Source: Streptomyces sp. RPT161 (GTDB lineage: Bacteria > Actinomycetota > Actinomycetes > Streptomycetales > Streptomycetaceae). From it: a DNA stretch of 64,000 nt. Below are positions 52,672 through 61,852 of the stretch, in pieces (the first letter of the stretch is position 1; each line of letters begins with the position of its first letter). A model generated the notes under the pieces. That model worked only from the letters and a program-made list of their open reading frames with translations, did not search any database and was not told the origin of the DNA. A program made the position numbers and the translations under genes. The stretch spans positions 248,001 through 312,000 of the forward strand of contig NZ_JAPZVN010000001.1 in assembly GCF_027533845.1 (NCBI RefSeq), read 5' to 3'.

Positions 52672-54462
52672 TCAGGCGCTCAGTTCCTGCCGCAGCGCGT
52701 CCGCCAGCCGGGCCGCGCGCTCGGCCACCTCGGCCGGTCCGCACTCGACCGCCTGGTCGCACCACTTCCCGGCCTCGTCCAGCTCACCGCGCCGGGCCGC
52801 CAGCAGCGCCAGCCGCAGCGCGGCGCGCCCATGGCCGCCTTGGGCCGCTATCGTCCACCACAGCGCGGCCTCCGCCTCGCTGCCCTCGCGGGCCAGCAGC
52901 AACCCGAGGTTGAAGGCCCCGTTCCGGCTGCCCGCCTCGGCGGCCAGCCGGTACCAGCGCGCGGCGGTTTCCGAGTCCCCGCGCCGGGCCGCGCACATGC
53001 CGAGGCGCACCTGCGCCCGCCGGTGGCCCAGCCGCGCGGCCCGCTCGTACCACTCCTCGCTCTCTTCCGCACCGCCCTCCGCCGGGCCCTGCTCCAGCAC
53101 GGCGCCGAGCCGGAAGGCGGCCTCCGCGCTGCCGCCGCCCGCGGCGCACCGCAGGTGCTTCTCGGCGCCCGTCAGGTCGCCCTCGCGCTGGAGCGCCATG
53201 GCCACCTGAAGCGCCGCCTCGGTGTGCCCGGCCGCCGCCGCCCGCTCGTACCAGCGGTGCGCGGCGGTGTGGTCCTCGCGTCCGGCGCAGATGATGCCCA
53301 GGTTGAAGGCGGCGTCCACGCTGCCCGCCTCGGCGGCCTTGGAGAACCACGGCTCGGCGCCCGCCGCGTCGCCGCCCTGGAGCAGCAGCACGGCGAGCGC
53401 GTTGGCGGCCTCCCGATGGCCCGCGTAGGCGGCCCTGCGGTACCACTGCTCGGCCTGCGGGACCCGGCCGCGGGCGGCGCACAGCAGGCCGAGGTTGTAC
53501 GCGCCGTTGTCGTCGCCCGCCTCCAGCGCGGCCCGGTACCAGCGCTCCGCGGTCTGCGTCTCGCCCTCCTGGGCGTGCAGCGCGCCGAGCGCGTTGGCGG
53601 CCTGGCCGTCGCCCTCCTGGGCGGCCCGCCGCCACCAGTCGGCGGCGCCCTCCACATCGCCCGCATCGCGCAGCAGGAAGCCCAGCGCGCAGGCCGCGCG
53701 CGGGTCGCCGTCCTTGGCCGCCGTCAGGTACCAGCGAGTGGCCTCCCTGGTCTCGCCGCGCTGCTCCAGCAGTGTGCCGAGCCGCAGCGCGGCCCGGGTG
53801 TGGCCGCGGGCCGCCGCCTGCCGGTACCACTGCTCGGCCTCGGCCTCCTCGCCGCGCTCCGCGCAGATCCTGGCCAGCCGGTACGTCGCCTCGCGGTGGC
53901 CGTGCTCGGCGGCGGCCCGGTACCAGCGCTCGGCGCCCACGTCGCTGCGGTGCTCCAGCAGGTCGGCCAGTGCGTACGCGCCGAGCACGTGCCCGGTCTC
54001 GGCGGCCTGCCGCAGCCAGTACTCGGCGGCCGGTTCGTCGCCGCGCTCGCGGTAGTGGCGGCCCAGCGCGTGCGCCGCGGCGGCACTGCCCGCGACGGCG
54101 GCGATCCGCCACCATCCGGCGGCCTCGTCCGCGTACCCGCGCTGGTGCAGCAGCACCCCGAGGTTGTTGGCGGCGGCCCGGTCCCCGGCCGACGTGGCCG
54201 CGCGCAGATACGGCTCGGCACCGTCCAGGTCGCCCCTGCGCAGCAGCAGGGTGCCGATCATGCCCTGCGCGGCGGTGTCGCCGAGGTCGGCGGCGCGGCG
54301 GTAGCGCGCCTGCAGCTCGGCTTCCTCACGGGCGGTCAGTACGTCGTCGTCGAGCACTGCGGCAGCCTCAACCGGCTGCTCTGACACTGAGGTTGCGTCG
54401 TCCGTATCCCGCGGAAGCGGACGCGCCTCCAGCACGCTTACACCATCCCCCATGGGATCCAT
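52672..54462 (-). CDS. Sel1-like/TPR repeat protein
   Basis: A 596-residue soluble protein of about 16 Sel1-like repeats, each ~36 residues with core W/Y-Y-R-x-A-A-x-x-G (for example WYRAAAEHGHREATYRLARI, WYRRAAYAGHREAANALAVL). About 60 N-terminal residues precede the repeats and are acidic and probably disordered. Sel1 repeats form superhelical protein-binding scaffolds. No enzymatic domain is visible. The partner is unknown. ATG at 54462 (MDPMGDG) is chosen; 54453 (MGDG) is an alternative. It lies between two identical initiator tRNA genes on the same strand. Confidence 0.85.
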   Translation of the reverse strand: MDPMGDGVSVLEARPLPRDTDDATSVSEQPVEAAAVLDDDVLTAREEAELQARYRRAADLGDTAAQGMIGTLLLRRGDLDGAEPYLRAATSAGDRAAANNLGVLLHQRGYADEAAGWWRIAAVAGSAAAAHALGRHYRERGDEPAAEYWLRQAAETGHVLGAYALADLLEHRSDVGAERWYRAAAEHGHREATYRLARICAERGEEAEAEQWYRQAAARGHTRAALRLGTLLEQRGETREATRWYLTAAKDGDPRAACALGFLLRDAGDVEGAADWWRRAAQEGDGQAANALGALHAQEGETQTAERWYRAALEAGDDNGAYNLGLLCAARGRVPQAEQWYRRAAYAGHREAANALAVLLLQGGDAAGAEPWFSKAAEAGSVDAAFNLGIICAGREDHTAAHRWYERAAAAGHTEAALQVAMALQREGDLTGAEKHLRCAAGGGSAEAAFRLGAVLEQGPAEGGAEESEEWYERAARLGHRRAQVRLGMCAARRGDSETAARWYRLAAEAGSRNGAFNLGLLLAREGSEAEAALWWTIAAQGGHGRAALRLALLAARRGELDEAGKWCDQAVECGPAEVAERAARLADALRQELSA

Positions 54463-54604
54463 CGTCGCACCACCCGAAACCGGCGTACACCTGGTATACC
54501 GCATCCCCGAGGTCACTTCAGCGTTTTGTCGACTTCACGACATCCCGACTTCCCGAAGCGCAACGTAGCCAAACCACCGGTTTCGTGGACCCCCAGACAA
54601 GTGA

Positions 54605-54635
54605 GAAGGCCCGGAGTCGTTGACTCCGGGCCTTC
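54605..54635 (-). terminator. Terminator after the second tRNA-fMet
   Basis: GAAGGCCCGGAGTC (54605-54618) pairs perfectly with GACTCCGGGCCTTC (54622-54635) over a three-base loop, about 34 bp past the tRNA end on the minus strand. It isolates the tRNA from the Sel1 gene. Confidence 0.88.
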
Positions 54636-54668
54636 CCCCCGCGGCGTCAGCCGCTGATGTTTCTTCAG

Positions 54669-54742
54669 TAGCGGGGACAGGATTTGAACCTGCGACCTCT
54701 GGGTTATGAGCCCAGCGAGCTACCGAGCTGCTCCACCCCGCG
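54669..54742 (-). tRNA. Initiator tRNA-fMet (CAU), copy 2
   Basis: Identical over all 74 bases to the copy at 52533-52606. The identity extends into flanks: CTTCAGT before it and GTCGTTGTGT beyond the 5' end (plus-strand sense). It is upstream of the Sel1 gene and has its own terminator, so it is a separate transcription unit. Confidence 0.95.
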
Positions 54743-54785
54743 TCGTTGTGTAACAACTGTACCACGAGCCGCGGAGATCACCCGA

Positions 54786-57650
54786 TCAGGACTGCTTCGA
54801 CGGTGGGCTCTCCGCCTCCTGGGCTCGCTTCAGGGCGTTCTGCAGGTCCTGCTGGGCCTTGCCGTACGCCGCCCAGTCGTTGTTCTTCAGCGCCTGCTGA
54901 CCCTGGTCGTACGCGTTCTGCGCGTCCTGCAGCGCCTGCTTCACCGTCTGGTTCACGGGCTGCTGGGAGCCGTTGTCGCTCGGTGGCGGCGACTGCGCGG
55001 GACCGGAACCCGAGGTGTTGAACACCTCGTCCAGCGCCTCACCGAGGGTGTCGCGGAACGCGATCTTGTCGCCGTTCCAGTTCACCAACACCTTCTTCAA
55101 CAGCGGGTAGTTGGTGCCCGCGCCGCGTACGTAGACCGGCTCGACGTACAGCAGCCCCCCGTCGAGCGGCACCGTCAGCAGGTTGCCGTACTCGACCTCG
55201 GAGTCTCCCCGCTGCCAGATGTTGACCTGATTGGCCACCCTGGGATCGGAGTTGAACTTGCTCTGCACCTGCTTGGGCCCCGACACGTTGCTGCTGGACG
55301 GCAGTTGGAGCAGCCGGATGGTGCCGTAGTCCGGACTGCTGGCGTCCGCGTCAACCGACATGAACGCGCCCAGGTTGTCCCGCCGGTTGGGCGTCAACGT
55401 GGTCGTCAACGAGAAGGCCTGGGAACTCCGCCCCGGCATCTTCACACTCAAGTAGTACGGCGGAACCGCCCCGCTGTCCCGCTTCGCCGGGTCGTTGGGC
55501 ACCTGCCACACCTCGCTGCCGCTGTAGAACGTCGCCGGATCGGTGACGTGGTAGCGGGTGAGAAGTTCGCGCTGCACCTTGAACAGGTCCTGCGGATACC
55601 GCAGATGGGCCATCAGCTGCGGCGAGATGGCGCTGCGCGGCTCCACAGTGCCCGGGTACGCCTTCATCCAGGTCTTCAGCACCGGGTCCTGGGTGTCCCA
55701 CTGGTACAGCTTCACCGTGCCGTCGAACGCGTCCACGGTCGCCTTCACCGAGTTGCGGATGTAGTTGACCTGGTTCTGCTGGGCGAGCACCGAGCGGTTG
55801 CCGCCGGTCAGCGAGTCGGACGTGGTGTCGCCGAGGGTGGTGCGGGACGAGTACGGGTAGCCGTTGCTGGTGGTGTAGGCGTCCACGATCCACTGGACGC
55901 GGCCGTTCACCACCGCCGGATAGGGGTCGCCGTCGATGGTCAGCCACGGCGCGACGGCCTCGACGCGCTCCTTGGGCGTCCGGTTGTAGAGGATCTTCGA
56001 CCCCTTGCCGATCGCGCCCGAATACAGTATCTGCGGCTGGCCCAACTGCACCGCGTACGCGGCCCTGGTGACCGGGTTCTCCAGGCTCACACCGCTGTTA
56101 CCGGTGTACGAGTAGCTCTTCTCACCGTTGACGTCGGAGTAGTCGATCTCCTTGGTGGGACCGCCGACGATCGAGTACTGCTTGGTCTGCTGGCCGTAGT
56201 AGATACGCGGCTCATAGGGGCCCAACTGGCCCTTCGGCGGCAGGTCGTGCTCGGTGAAGTCCGGGGCGCCGGTGTCGGGGGTGACGGTGGTGCCCCTGGC
56301 CGCGACCATCCCGTAACCGTGGGTGTACTTGAAGTGGTCGTTGATCCAGTTGCTCTCCGGGATGCCCTTGAGGTTCAGCTCCCGCAGTCCGACGACGGTG
56401 TCCTGCTCCTTGCCGTTGATCTGGTAGCGGTCGACGGCCAGCGGCGAGCCCATCGAGTAGAACCCGCGCATGCCCTGGAGCTGTTGGAACGAAGGCGAGA
56501 CCACGTTCGGGTCCAGCAGCCGGATGCTCGCGGCGGTGTCGGCGTCCGCCCGCAGCGTGGTGTTCTGCGTCGAACTCGTGCCGGGGTAGTCGGTGACCTT
56601 GCTGTTGTCGATGCCGTACGCGGCGCGGGTCGCGTTGATGTTCTTCTGGATGTACGGCGCTTCCTTGGCCGCCTCGTTGGGCTGCACCTGGAACTTCTGC
56701 ACGATCGCCGGGTACAGCCCGCCGATCAGGATCGCCGAGAGCACCATCAGCCCGAGGCCCAGCATCGGCAGGCTCCAGGTGCGCCGCCACAGTGTCGCGA
56801 AGAACAGCAGCGCACAGATGATCGCGATGCAGAACAGGATGGTCTTGGCAGGCAGATACGCGTTGGCGTCCACGTACCGCAGTCCGGTCCAGCCGCTCGT
56901 CGGATGGAAGGAGCTGGACTTCACCGCCAGGCCGTAGCGGTCCAGCCAGTACGCCACCGCCTTGAGCGAGACGAACAGGCCGAGCAGCACCGACAGATGA
57001 CCGGTCGCGGCGGCCGTCGCCCGCGCTCCCGGGCTGCTCAGTCGCAATCCCCCGTACAGGTAGTGCACCAGGGCCGCCGCCACCAGGCACAGCACGACCG
57101 CGGCGAAGCCGAAGCTCAACAGGAAGCGGTACCAGGGCAGGTCGAACGCGTAGAACGCGACATCCATCCTGAACTGCGGGTCCTTGGTGCCGAACGGAAC
57201 CGCGTTGACGTACTGCAGCCAGGTGCGCCACTGGCCGGAGGCCGACGCTCCGCCGATCAGCCCGACCAGCAGGCAGACCGCGAGCAGCAGCCACCCGCGG
57301 AACGGCGCGATGCCCAGCCGGTAGCGGTCCAGGCTCTGCTGCTCCAGCGACATCGCGCCCAACTGCGGCCGAAGCCGGTGCGCCAGGTAGACGTTCACCC
57401 CCACCGCCAGGGCCATCAGCAGCCCGAAGACCGCGAACAGCGCGATGCGGGTGTACAGCGTGGTGGTGAAGACCGACGAGTAGTGGACCGACCGGTACCA
57501 CAGCCAGTCCGTCCAGAAGCCGGAGAACATCACGAACGCCATGGCCAGCACGGCCAGCGCGGCGAGCGTCATCAGCAGGGTCCGGGTACGCCGGGACGGC
57601 CGGCCCACGGTGATCCGCGGCCCCATGGGACCGCCGCCTCGCTCCGGCAT
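54786..57650 (-). CDS. UPF0182 family large membrane protein
   Basis: A ~954-residue conserved actinobacterial membrane protein. The first ~300 residues hold about seven transmembrane helices ([56 protein letters not shown]). A large extracytoplasmic domain follows ([40 protein letters not shown]), ending in a Gln/Ala coiled tail. The family's function is unknown. ATG at 57650 ([12 protein letters not shown]) matches the start I recall; GTG 57671 would add seven residues. It is divergent from PPA1309. Confidence 0.92.
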   Translation of the reverse strand: MPERGGGPMGPRITVGRPSRRTRTLLMTLAALAVLAMAFVMFSGFWTDWLWYRSVHYSSVFTTTLYTRIALFAVFGLLMALAVGVNVYLAHRLRPQLGAMSLEQQSLDRYRLGIAPFRGWLLLAVCLLVGLIGGASASGQWRTWLQYVNAVPFGTKDPQFRMDVAFYAFDLPWYRFLLSFGFAAVVLCLVAAALVHYLYGGLRLSSPGARATAAATGHLSVLLGLFVSLKAVAYWLDRYGLAVKSSSFHPTSGWTGLRYVDANAYLPAKTILFCIAIICALLFFATLWRRTWSLPMLGLGLMVLSAILIGGLYPAIVQKFQVQPNEAAKEAPYIQKNINATRAAYGIDNSKVTDYPGTSSTQNTTLRADADTAASIRLLDPNVVSPSFQQLQGMRGFYSMGSPLAVDRYQINGKEQDTVVGLRELNLKGIPESNWINDHFKYTHGYGMVAARGTTVTPDTGAPDFTEHDLPPKGQLGPYEPRIYYGQQTKQYSIVGGPTKEIDYSDVNGEKSYSYTGNSGVSLENPVTRAAYAVQLGQPQILYSGAIGKGSKILYNRTPKERVEAVAPWLTIDGDPYPAVVNGRVQWIVDAYTTSNGYPYSSRTTLGDTTSDSLTGGNRSVLAQQNQVNYIRNSVKATVDAFDGTVKLYQWDTQDPVLKTWMKAYPGTVEPRSAISPQLMAHLRYPQDLFKVQRELLTRYHVTDPATFYSGSEVWQVPNDPAKRDSGAVPPYYLSVKMPGRSSQAFSLTTTLTPNRRDNLGAFMSVDADASSPDYGTIRLLQLPSSSNVSGPKQVQSKFNSDPRVANQVNIWQRGDSEVEYGNLLTVPLDGGLLYVEPVYVRGAGTNYPLLKKVLVNWNGDKIAFRDTLGEALDEVFNTSGSGPAQSPPPSDNGSQQPVNQTVKQALQDAQNAYDQGQQALKNNDWAAYGKAQQDLQNALKRAQEAESPPSKQS

Positions 57651-57756
57651 CTGGAAAGCCAAGGTGCGCACCTCGAAAATACGTCGTTACGTCGCGTCCG
57701 TACGGCGTCCGGGGGCGGACACCCATCCATGCAACTTACTCACGCTTTACGTGGTT

Positions 57757-57779
57757 CCCGTTCCGGGGCCTGGAACGGG
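57757..57779. promoter_or_regulatory. Inverted repeat upstream of the PPA1309 gene
   Basis: CCCGTTCC (57757-57764) and GGAACGGG (57772-57779) flank seven bases just before the gene start at 57793. It is a candidate operator or leader hairpin. Confidence 0.4.
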
Positions 57780-57792
57780 CAGGATGTTCAGC

Positions 57793-58356
57793 ATGTCCAA
57801 CACTCCCACCGGCGGCGCCCCCCTCGCCGCGACCCCGCTGACCCGTGCCGTGCTCGAAATCGACGAGTACGCCTCCGGGCTCGGCTGGGACCAGCCCGCC
57901 CGTCTCTTCGCCCTCGTCGACACCGACCGCCTCCGCACCGAGGAGCCGATGCTCTTCGCCCAGCTCGGCCTGGAAGGGGAAGGCGACGAGGCCGCCGGGG
58001 CACTGACCCCCGTCGAACAGGACGAGGTGCCCTCCAACACCCCGCTTGACGAGTTCCTGGCGACCATCGCGTGGCCCGACGCGGTCGCCGGGTGCGCGCT
58101 GACCGTGGAGCGGCTGATGCTCCCGCCCACCGCCGAGGCGTCCATCCCCGAAGGACTGGACGAGGACGGTCTGACGGCCTGGGTGGCCAGGCACCCGGAG
58201 CGCCAGGAGGTGCGGATGACGGTCGCGGTGCTGCGCGACGGCGAGCGCGAGTCGGCGATCCGGCTGCGCGAGAAGGACTCGCCGACCGAGGTGCTCACCG
58301 GCAAGGACCTGGTGCCGGGGCTGGCCGAGGCGCTCACGGCGACGTTCGAGGAGTAG
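57793..58356 (+). CDS. PPA1309 family protein, unknown function
   Basis: A 187-residue soluble, acidic protein of the actinobacterial PPA1309 family. It contains LTRAVLEIDEYASGLGWDQP, ARLFALVDTDRLRTEEPMLF and the conserved C-terminal DLVPGLAEALTATF. No enzymatic motif is visible. ATG at 57793 is used, with 57784 possible. It sits between UPF0182 and the PDZ-Lon protease in streptomycetes, a neighbourhood that appears conserved. Function unknown. Confidence 0.85.
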   Translation: MSNTPTGGAPLAATPLTRAVLEIDEYASGLGWDQPARLFALVDTDRLRTEEPMLFAQLGLEGEGDEAAGALTPVEQDEVPSNTPLDEFLATIAWPDAVAGCALTVERLMLPPTAEASIPEGLDEDGLTAWVARHPERQEVRMTVAVLRDGERESAIRLREKDSPTEVLTGKDLVPGLAEALTATFEE

Positions 58357-58454
58357 CCGCGTCAAGGCCGCCTGTGCGGCGCCGCCGCTTACGTGGCGGC
58401 ACTCGGGTGGCGGCATTCGGTGCGCCGCCACCCGGCCCGATGGCGCGCGGGCGG

Positions 58455-59522
58455 TCACCCTGCCGTGCAGCTGGGCAGATCGGCGGTCTTGCCGGTCCTT
58501 ATGTCGGTCAGTGCCTTGAGAGCGTCGCCCAGTGTGTTGACCTTCACCAGGCGCAGCCCGCTCGGGGTGTTCTTGGCCGCGGCGGCGCAGTTGTCCTTGG
58601 GCGTCAGGAAGTACTGCGCACCGGCGTCCCGGGCGCCGATGATCTTCATCGCGATGCCGCCGATGGGGCCGACCTGGCCGTTGTCGTCGATCGTGCCGGT
58701 ACCGGCGACGAACTTGCCGCCGGTGAGGTTGTCCGGCGTCAGCTTGTCGATGATGCCCAGCGAGAACATCAGGCCCGCGCTGGGACCTCCGACGTCGGCC
58801 AACTTGATGTCGATCGGGAACGGGTAGGTGTGGCCCAGCATGGCCTGGATCCCCACGATCGCCCGGCCGCCGTCCGCCTTGGCGGTCCTGATGGTGACCT
58901 GGCGGGTGGCCGCGCCCGCCTTGTCCGCCTCGCCGGACGGGACCACGTTGAACACCACGTCCTGGCCGGGCTTGTGCTTGGTGACCAGCTTGGCGACGTC
59001 GCCGGGCTGGGCGACCCCGGTGCCGTCCACGGACTTGACCACGTCGCCCGCGTGCAGCTTGCCCTCGGCCGGGCTGCCCTTGACCACGGATCCCACGATC
59101 ACCCGCGAACCGACCGGGATGTGCAGCTGCTCGAGCGCCGCGACCTTGGCGCTGTCCTGGGACTGGCTGAACTCCTCGGCGTTCTGCTGGTCCGCCTGCT
59201 GCGCGGTCTGCCCCTTCGGGTACAGCGTGTCGTGCGGCACCACGATGTGGTCGTCGGACAGCCAGTCCGAGATCGCCTCGACCAGGTTCATCGTGTAGTC
59301 CGCGCCCGTCACCCGGACCGTGGTCATGTTCAGATGACCGGTCACCGGATAGGTGCGGTGGTCCGAGATCTGGAGCACCGGCTCACCCTCGTTCTCGCTG
59401 AGGGTGTTCACCGTGGGCCCCGGCCACATCGCGGAGTAAGGCACGGGGATCAGCACCCCGACGCAGAGCAGCCCTATCAGCAGCAGCGTCGAGGTGAGCA
59501 TGGTCGCGGTGCGGCGTGGCAT
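58455..59522 (-). CDS. Membrane-anchored PDZ-Lon-type (S16) protease
   Basis: A 355-residue protein. An N-terminal membrane anchor (MLTSTLLLIGLLCVGVLIPV) precedes a PDZ domain around residues 120-205 (IVGSVVKGSPAEGKLHAGDV). The C-terminal Lon-like domain has Ser248 (VGGPSAGLMFS) and Lys293 (IGGIAMKIIGA), the Ser-Lys dyad. No ATPase domain is present, as usual for the YlbL/SdrC family of actinobacteria. TACTGT lies 6 nt upstream of ATG 59522, so a leaderless transcript is likely. Confidence 0.92.
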   Translation of the reverse strand: MPRRTATMLTSTLLLIGLLCVGVLIPVPYSAMWPGPTVNTLSENEGEPVLQISDHRTYPVTGHLNMTTVRVTGADYTMNLVEAISDWLSDDHIVVPHDTLYPKGQTAQQADQQNAEEFSQSQDSAKVAALEQLHIPVGSRVIVGSVVKGSPAEGKLHAGDVVKSVDGTGVAQPGDVAKLVTKHKPGQDVVFNVVPSGEADKAGAATRQVTIRTAKADGGRAIVGIQAMLGHTYPFPIDIKLADVGGPSAGLMFSLGIIDKLTPDNLTGGKFVAGTGTIDDNGQVGPIGGIAMKIIGARDAGAQYFLTPKDNCAAAAKNTPSGLRLVKVNTLGDALKALTDIRTGKTADLPSCTAG

Positions 59523-59600
59523 GCCATGACAGTACGGGACGGGTATGACAAGCGGCTTGCCGGGCCGGGCCGTCCGGGTATCCCGCCTGGTCGGTCCGCG

Positions 59601-59771
59601 TCAGGCGTCCGAGCCGGTGTGCGTCTTGGCCATGGCCTCGCGGAACCGTTCGTACCCGGCGAGCGAGTGCACGTCACCGGCCGTACGGCGGGTACGCCCC
59701 GCCCAGCCCGCCCACACCGTGGCGGCAACCGCGCCGATGACCGGAATCAGCAACCATGCCAGAGCCGCCAT
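59601..59771 (-). CDS. Small single-helix membrane protein
   Basis: A 56-residue protein with one N-terminal transmembrane helix (MAALAWLLIPVIGAVAATVW) and a basic, helical cytoplasmic tail (GYERFREAMAKTHTG). ATG at 59771 is chosen for GGGAGG upstream. I recall similar small conserved proteins in this actinobacterial neighbourhood but no function. Possibly co-transcribed with the protease gene 78 bp downstream. Confidence 0.7.
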   Translation of the reverse strand: MAALAWLLIPVIGAVAATVWAGWAGRTRRTAGDVHSLAGYERFREAMAKTHTGSDA

Positions 59772-60023
59772 ACCGGCCTCCCGACCACACGCACATACCA
59801 ACGCAGGACCTATGAGCAGATTAATCGTTCGCTGGTCCAACGCTCAGCCCGGGTACGGAGTTACGCAAGTTGACGCGCCCAGCGATGAAGCGGAATGCGC
59901 ACGATATGCGGTCCTTTGTGGAGGCTTGGCGTCCGCAAAGAGACATATCCACAAAGGGCCCAGGCCGCCACGCAGGCGCTACGCGCCCGCCCGCCCCCCG
60001 ACCACCGCCTCCCGACGCAGGCG

Positions 60024-60488
60024 CTACGCGCCCACCCATTCGTCGGCGCCGTCGGCGAAGGTCTGGTGCTTCCATATCGGGACCTCGCGCTTGAGGTCGT
60101 CGATCAGGCGGCGGCACGCCGCGAACGCCTCGCCGCGATGCGGGCAGGAGACCGCCACCACGACCGCCAGATCGCCGACCCGCAGGTCGCCGACGCGGTG
60201 CACCGCGGCCATCGCCCGAACCGGGAAGTCGGCGGCGACCTTCTCCGCGACCCGGCGCAGCTCGGCTTCGGCGCTGGGGTGCGCGGAGTACGCCAGACGA
60301 GTGACCTCCGCCGGGCCGCCGTCATGATCGCGGACGGTGCCGACGAAAAGGGCGGTGCCCCCGGCGGCGTCGTCGCCGACCGCGCCGAAGACCTCGTCCA
60401 CGGACAGCGGGGTGTCGCGGACGGCCAGCAGCCGGATGGGGTCCGGCAGGCCCTGCCCCTTGTCGTACGTGCGTGCCATGTGGGCCAT
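60024..60488 (-). CDS. moaE: Molybdopterin synthase catalytic subunit
   Basis: A ~154-residue MoaE that transfers sulfur from MoaD thiocarboxylate to form molybdopterin. Motifs are GGTALFVGTVRDHDGG and RVGDLRVGDLAVVVAVSCPH, then RGEAFAACRRLIDDLKREVP and IWKHQ, whose lysines are catalytic. ATG 60488 is preferred over 60479; the choice is weak. The moaD partner is not adjacent. It lies between a small membrane protein and the epimerase gene. Confidence 0.93.
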   Translation of the reverse strand: MAHMARTYDKGQGLPDPIRLLAVRDTPLSVDEVFGAVGDDAAGGTALFVGTVRDHDGGPAEVTRLAYSAHPSAEAELRRVAEKVAADFPVRAMAAVHRVGDLRVGDLAVVVAVSCPHRGEAFAACRRLIDDLKREVPIWKHQTFADGADEWVGA

Positions 60489-60609
60489 GGTGCCGCACGG
60501 GCGGCGGTTACGGAAAGGCAGTTCCTGTATGAATATCCAAGGACCCGTCAGTCGGATCCGACGAACGGATCCGGTCGCCAGGAAGCCGGCGCGGCGCCCG
60601 GAGCAGCGC

Positions 60610-61719
60610 TCAGATCCCCCGCCGCTTGCGCGCCCGCCGCACCAGTGCCGCGGTGCCCACCAGGGCCACGGTGGCCCCGGCCGCGCCGAGCGAGGCGGCG
60701 GCGTCCTTGCGGCCGAGCCGGCGGCCGGCCACCGTGTGGCGGCCCGCGACCTCCGCCAGCAGTTCGGCCAGCACCTCCTCGTTGGTCCACTGCGGCCGCC
60801 AGCCCGCCTCGTGCAACCGGCTGCCGCTGACCACCCACGGATGCATGGTGTACTCCAGGTCACCGGCCGGGGACGGGGTGAGGCCGAGCCGGTGCAGCCG
60901 GGCCGCGGCGCCGAGCGCCACCGTCTGCGGCAGCTCCATGCGCCGGATCCCGGACAGCTCCTCGACCTCCTCCTGCTCCAGCCAGCCGTCGCAGCCGACC
61001 GCCATCTCGCCCTCGGCCTTCTCCAGCGCCGCGTACTCCAGCGCGGAGACCAGGTCCTCGACGTGGCAGAACTGCCAGCGGGGGCGGCTGCCCGCCACCA
61101 CCAGCAGGCGCGGTGACTCGAAATAGCGGGTGAGCGCGGTGTCCATTCCGCCGACCAGGACGGCGGGCCGCACAACGGTGACGTTGAGTCCCGGGTGGGC
61201 GCGCGGCGCACGGCGGCCGAGCCGTTCGATCTCCAGCAGGTCCCCGACACAGGTGGCCTCGGCCGTGGCGTGCAGCGGGGTGTCCTCGGCCAGCGGAACA
61301 TCGTTGTCGGGCAGCGCCCCGTAGACCATCGCGGAGGTGACCAGGACCACCCTGCGGACCCCGGCGGCCGCGGCGGCGGTGAGCACGGTCTGGGTGCCGC
61401 GCACGTTGAAGGCGGTACGCGCCTTGGGGTCGGACTCCAGGTTCAGGTCCAGCGCAAGGTGCACCAGCACGTCCACCGGATGCCCGTCGACCCGCAGCCG
61501 GTCGGCGATGGCCGGGTCCCGTACGTCCATCACCCGCCACAGCGCGCCGGGCACCTCACCGCGCCGCTCGTCGACCGCCACGACCTTTCTGACCTCGTCC
61601 GACGCGGCCAGCCGCAGGGCGAGCAGGTGTCCGACACCGGACGCCGCGCCGGTGATCGCCACGACCGGTCCCGAGGTGTGGGTCCGCCCTGAGCGAACGT
61701 TTGGTGCCGGGGAACTCAC
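60610..61719 (-). CDS. NAD-dependent epimerase/dehydratase (SDR extended)
   Basis: A 369-residue extended SDR protein. The NAD fold is GPVVAITGAASGVGHLLALR (glycine-rich motif), with DVRDPAIADRL and TSAMVYGALP following. The catalytic Tyr/Lys pair is not clear by eye: the YxxxK motif is not obvious, so it may be atypical. The C-terminal part is helical with basic residues (ALVRRARKRRGI). Substrate unknown. GTG at 61719 is chosen for GGGAGA upstream and family-like N terminus. It is divergent from the DUF2342 gene. Confidence 0.8.
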   Translation of the reverse strand: MSSPAPNVRSGRTHTSGPVVAITGAASGVGHLLALRLAASDEVRKVVAVDERRGEVPGALWRVMDVRDPAIADRLRVDGHPVDVLVHLALDLNLESDPKARTAFNVRGTQTVLTAAAAAGVRRVVLVTSAMVYGALPDNDVPLAEDTPLHATAEATCVGDLLEIERLGRRAPRAHPGLNVTVVRPAVLVGGMDTALTRYFESPRLLVVAGSRPRWQFCHVEDLVSALEYAALEKAEGEMAVGCDGWLEQEEVEELSGIRRMELPQTVALGAAARLHRLGLTPSPAGDLEYTMHPWVVSGSRLHEAGWRPQWTNEEVLAELLAEVAGRHTVAGRRLGRKDAAASLGAAGATVALVGTAALVRRARKRRGI

Positions 61720-61852
61720 CAGGTGTCTCCCACTGTTGTCTTGGTACGAGGTACGCAGGTCCCATCCTGCCTGAGAGGTGTCTAGGCTGGTGGTACAGCC
61801 CTGACAAGCCCGCAAGGCAAACCGTTCCGACCACACAGAGCCGAGGAAGCCC

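Noticed and set aside
54684-58049. A 1121-codon plus-strand ORF across the UPF0182 region
   Set aside because: It is antisense to the well-supported UPF0182 gene, with low-complexity Arg/Gly/Val composition and no domains. High GC removes stop codons from this frame.
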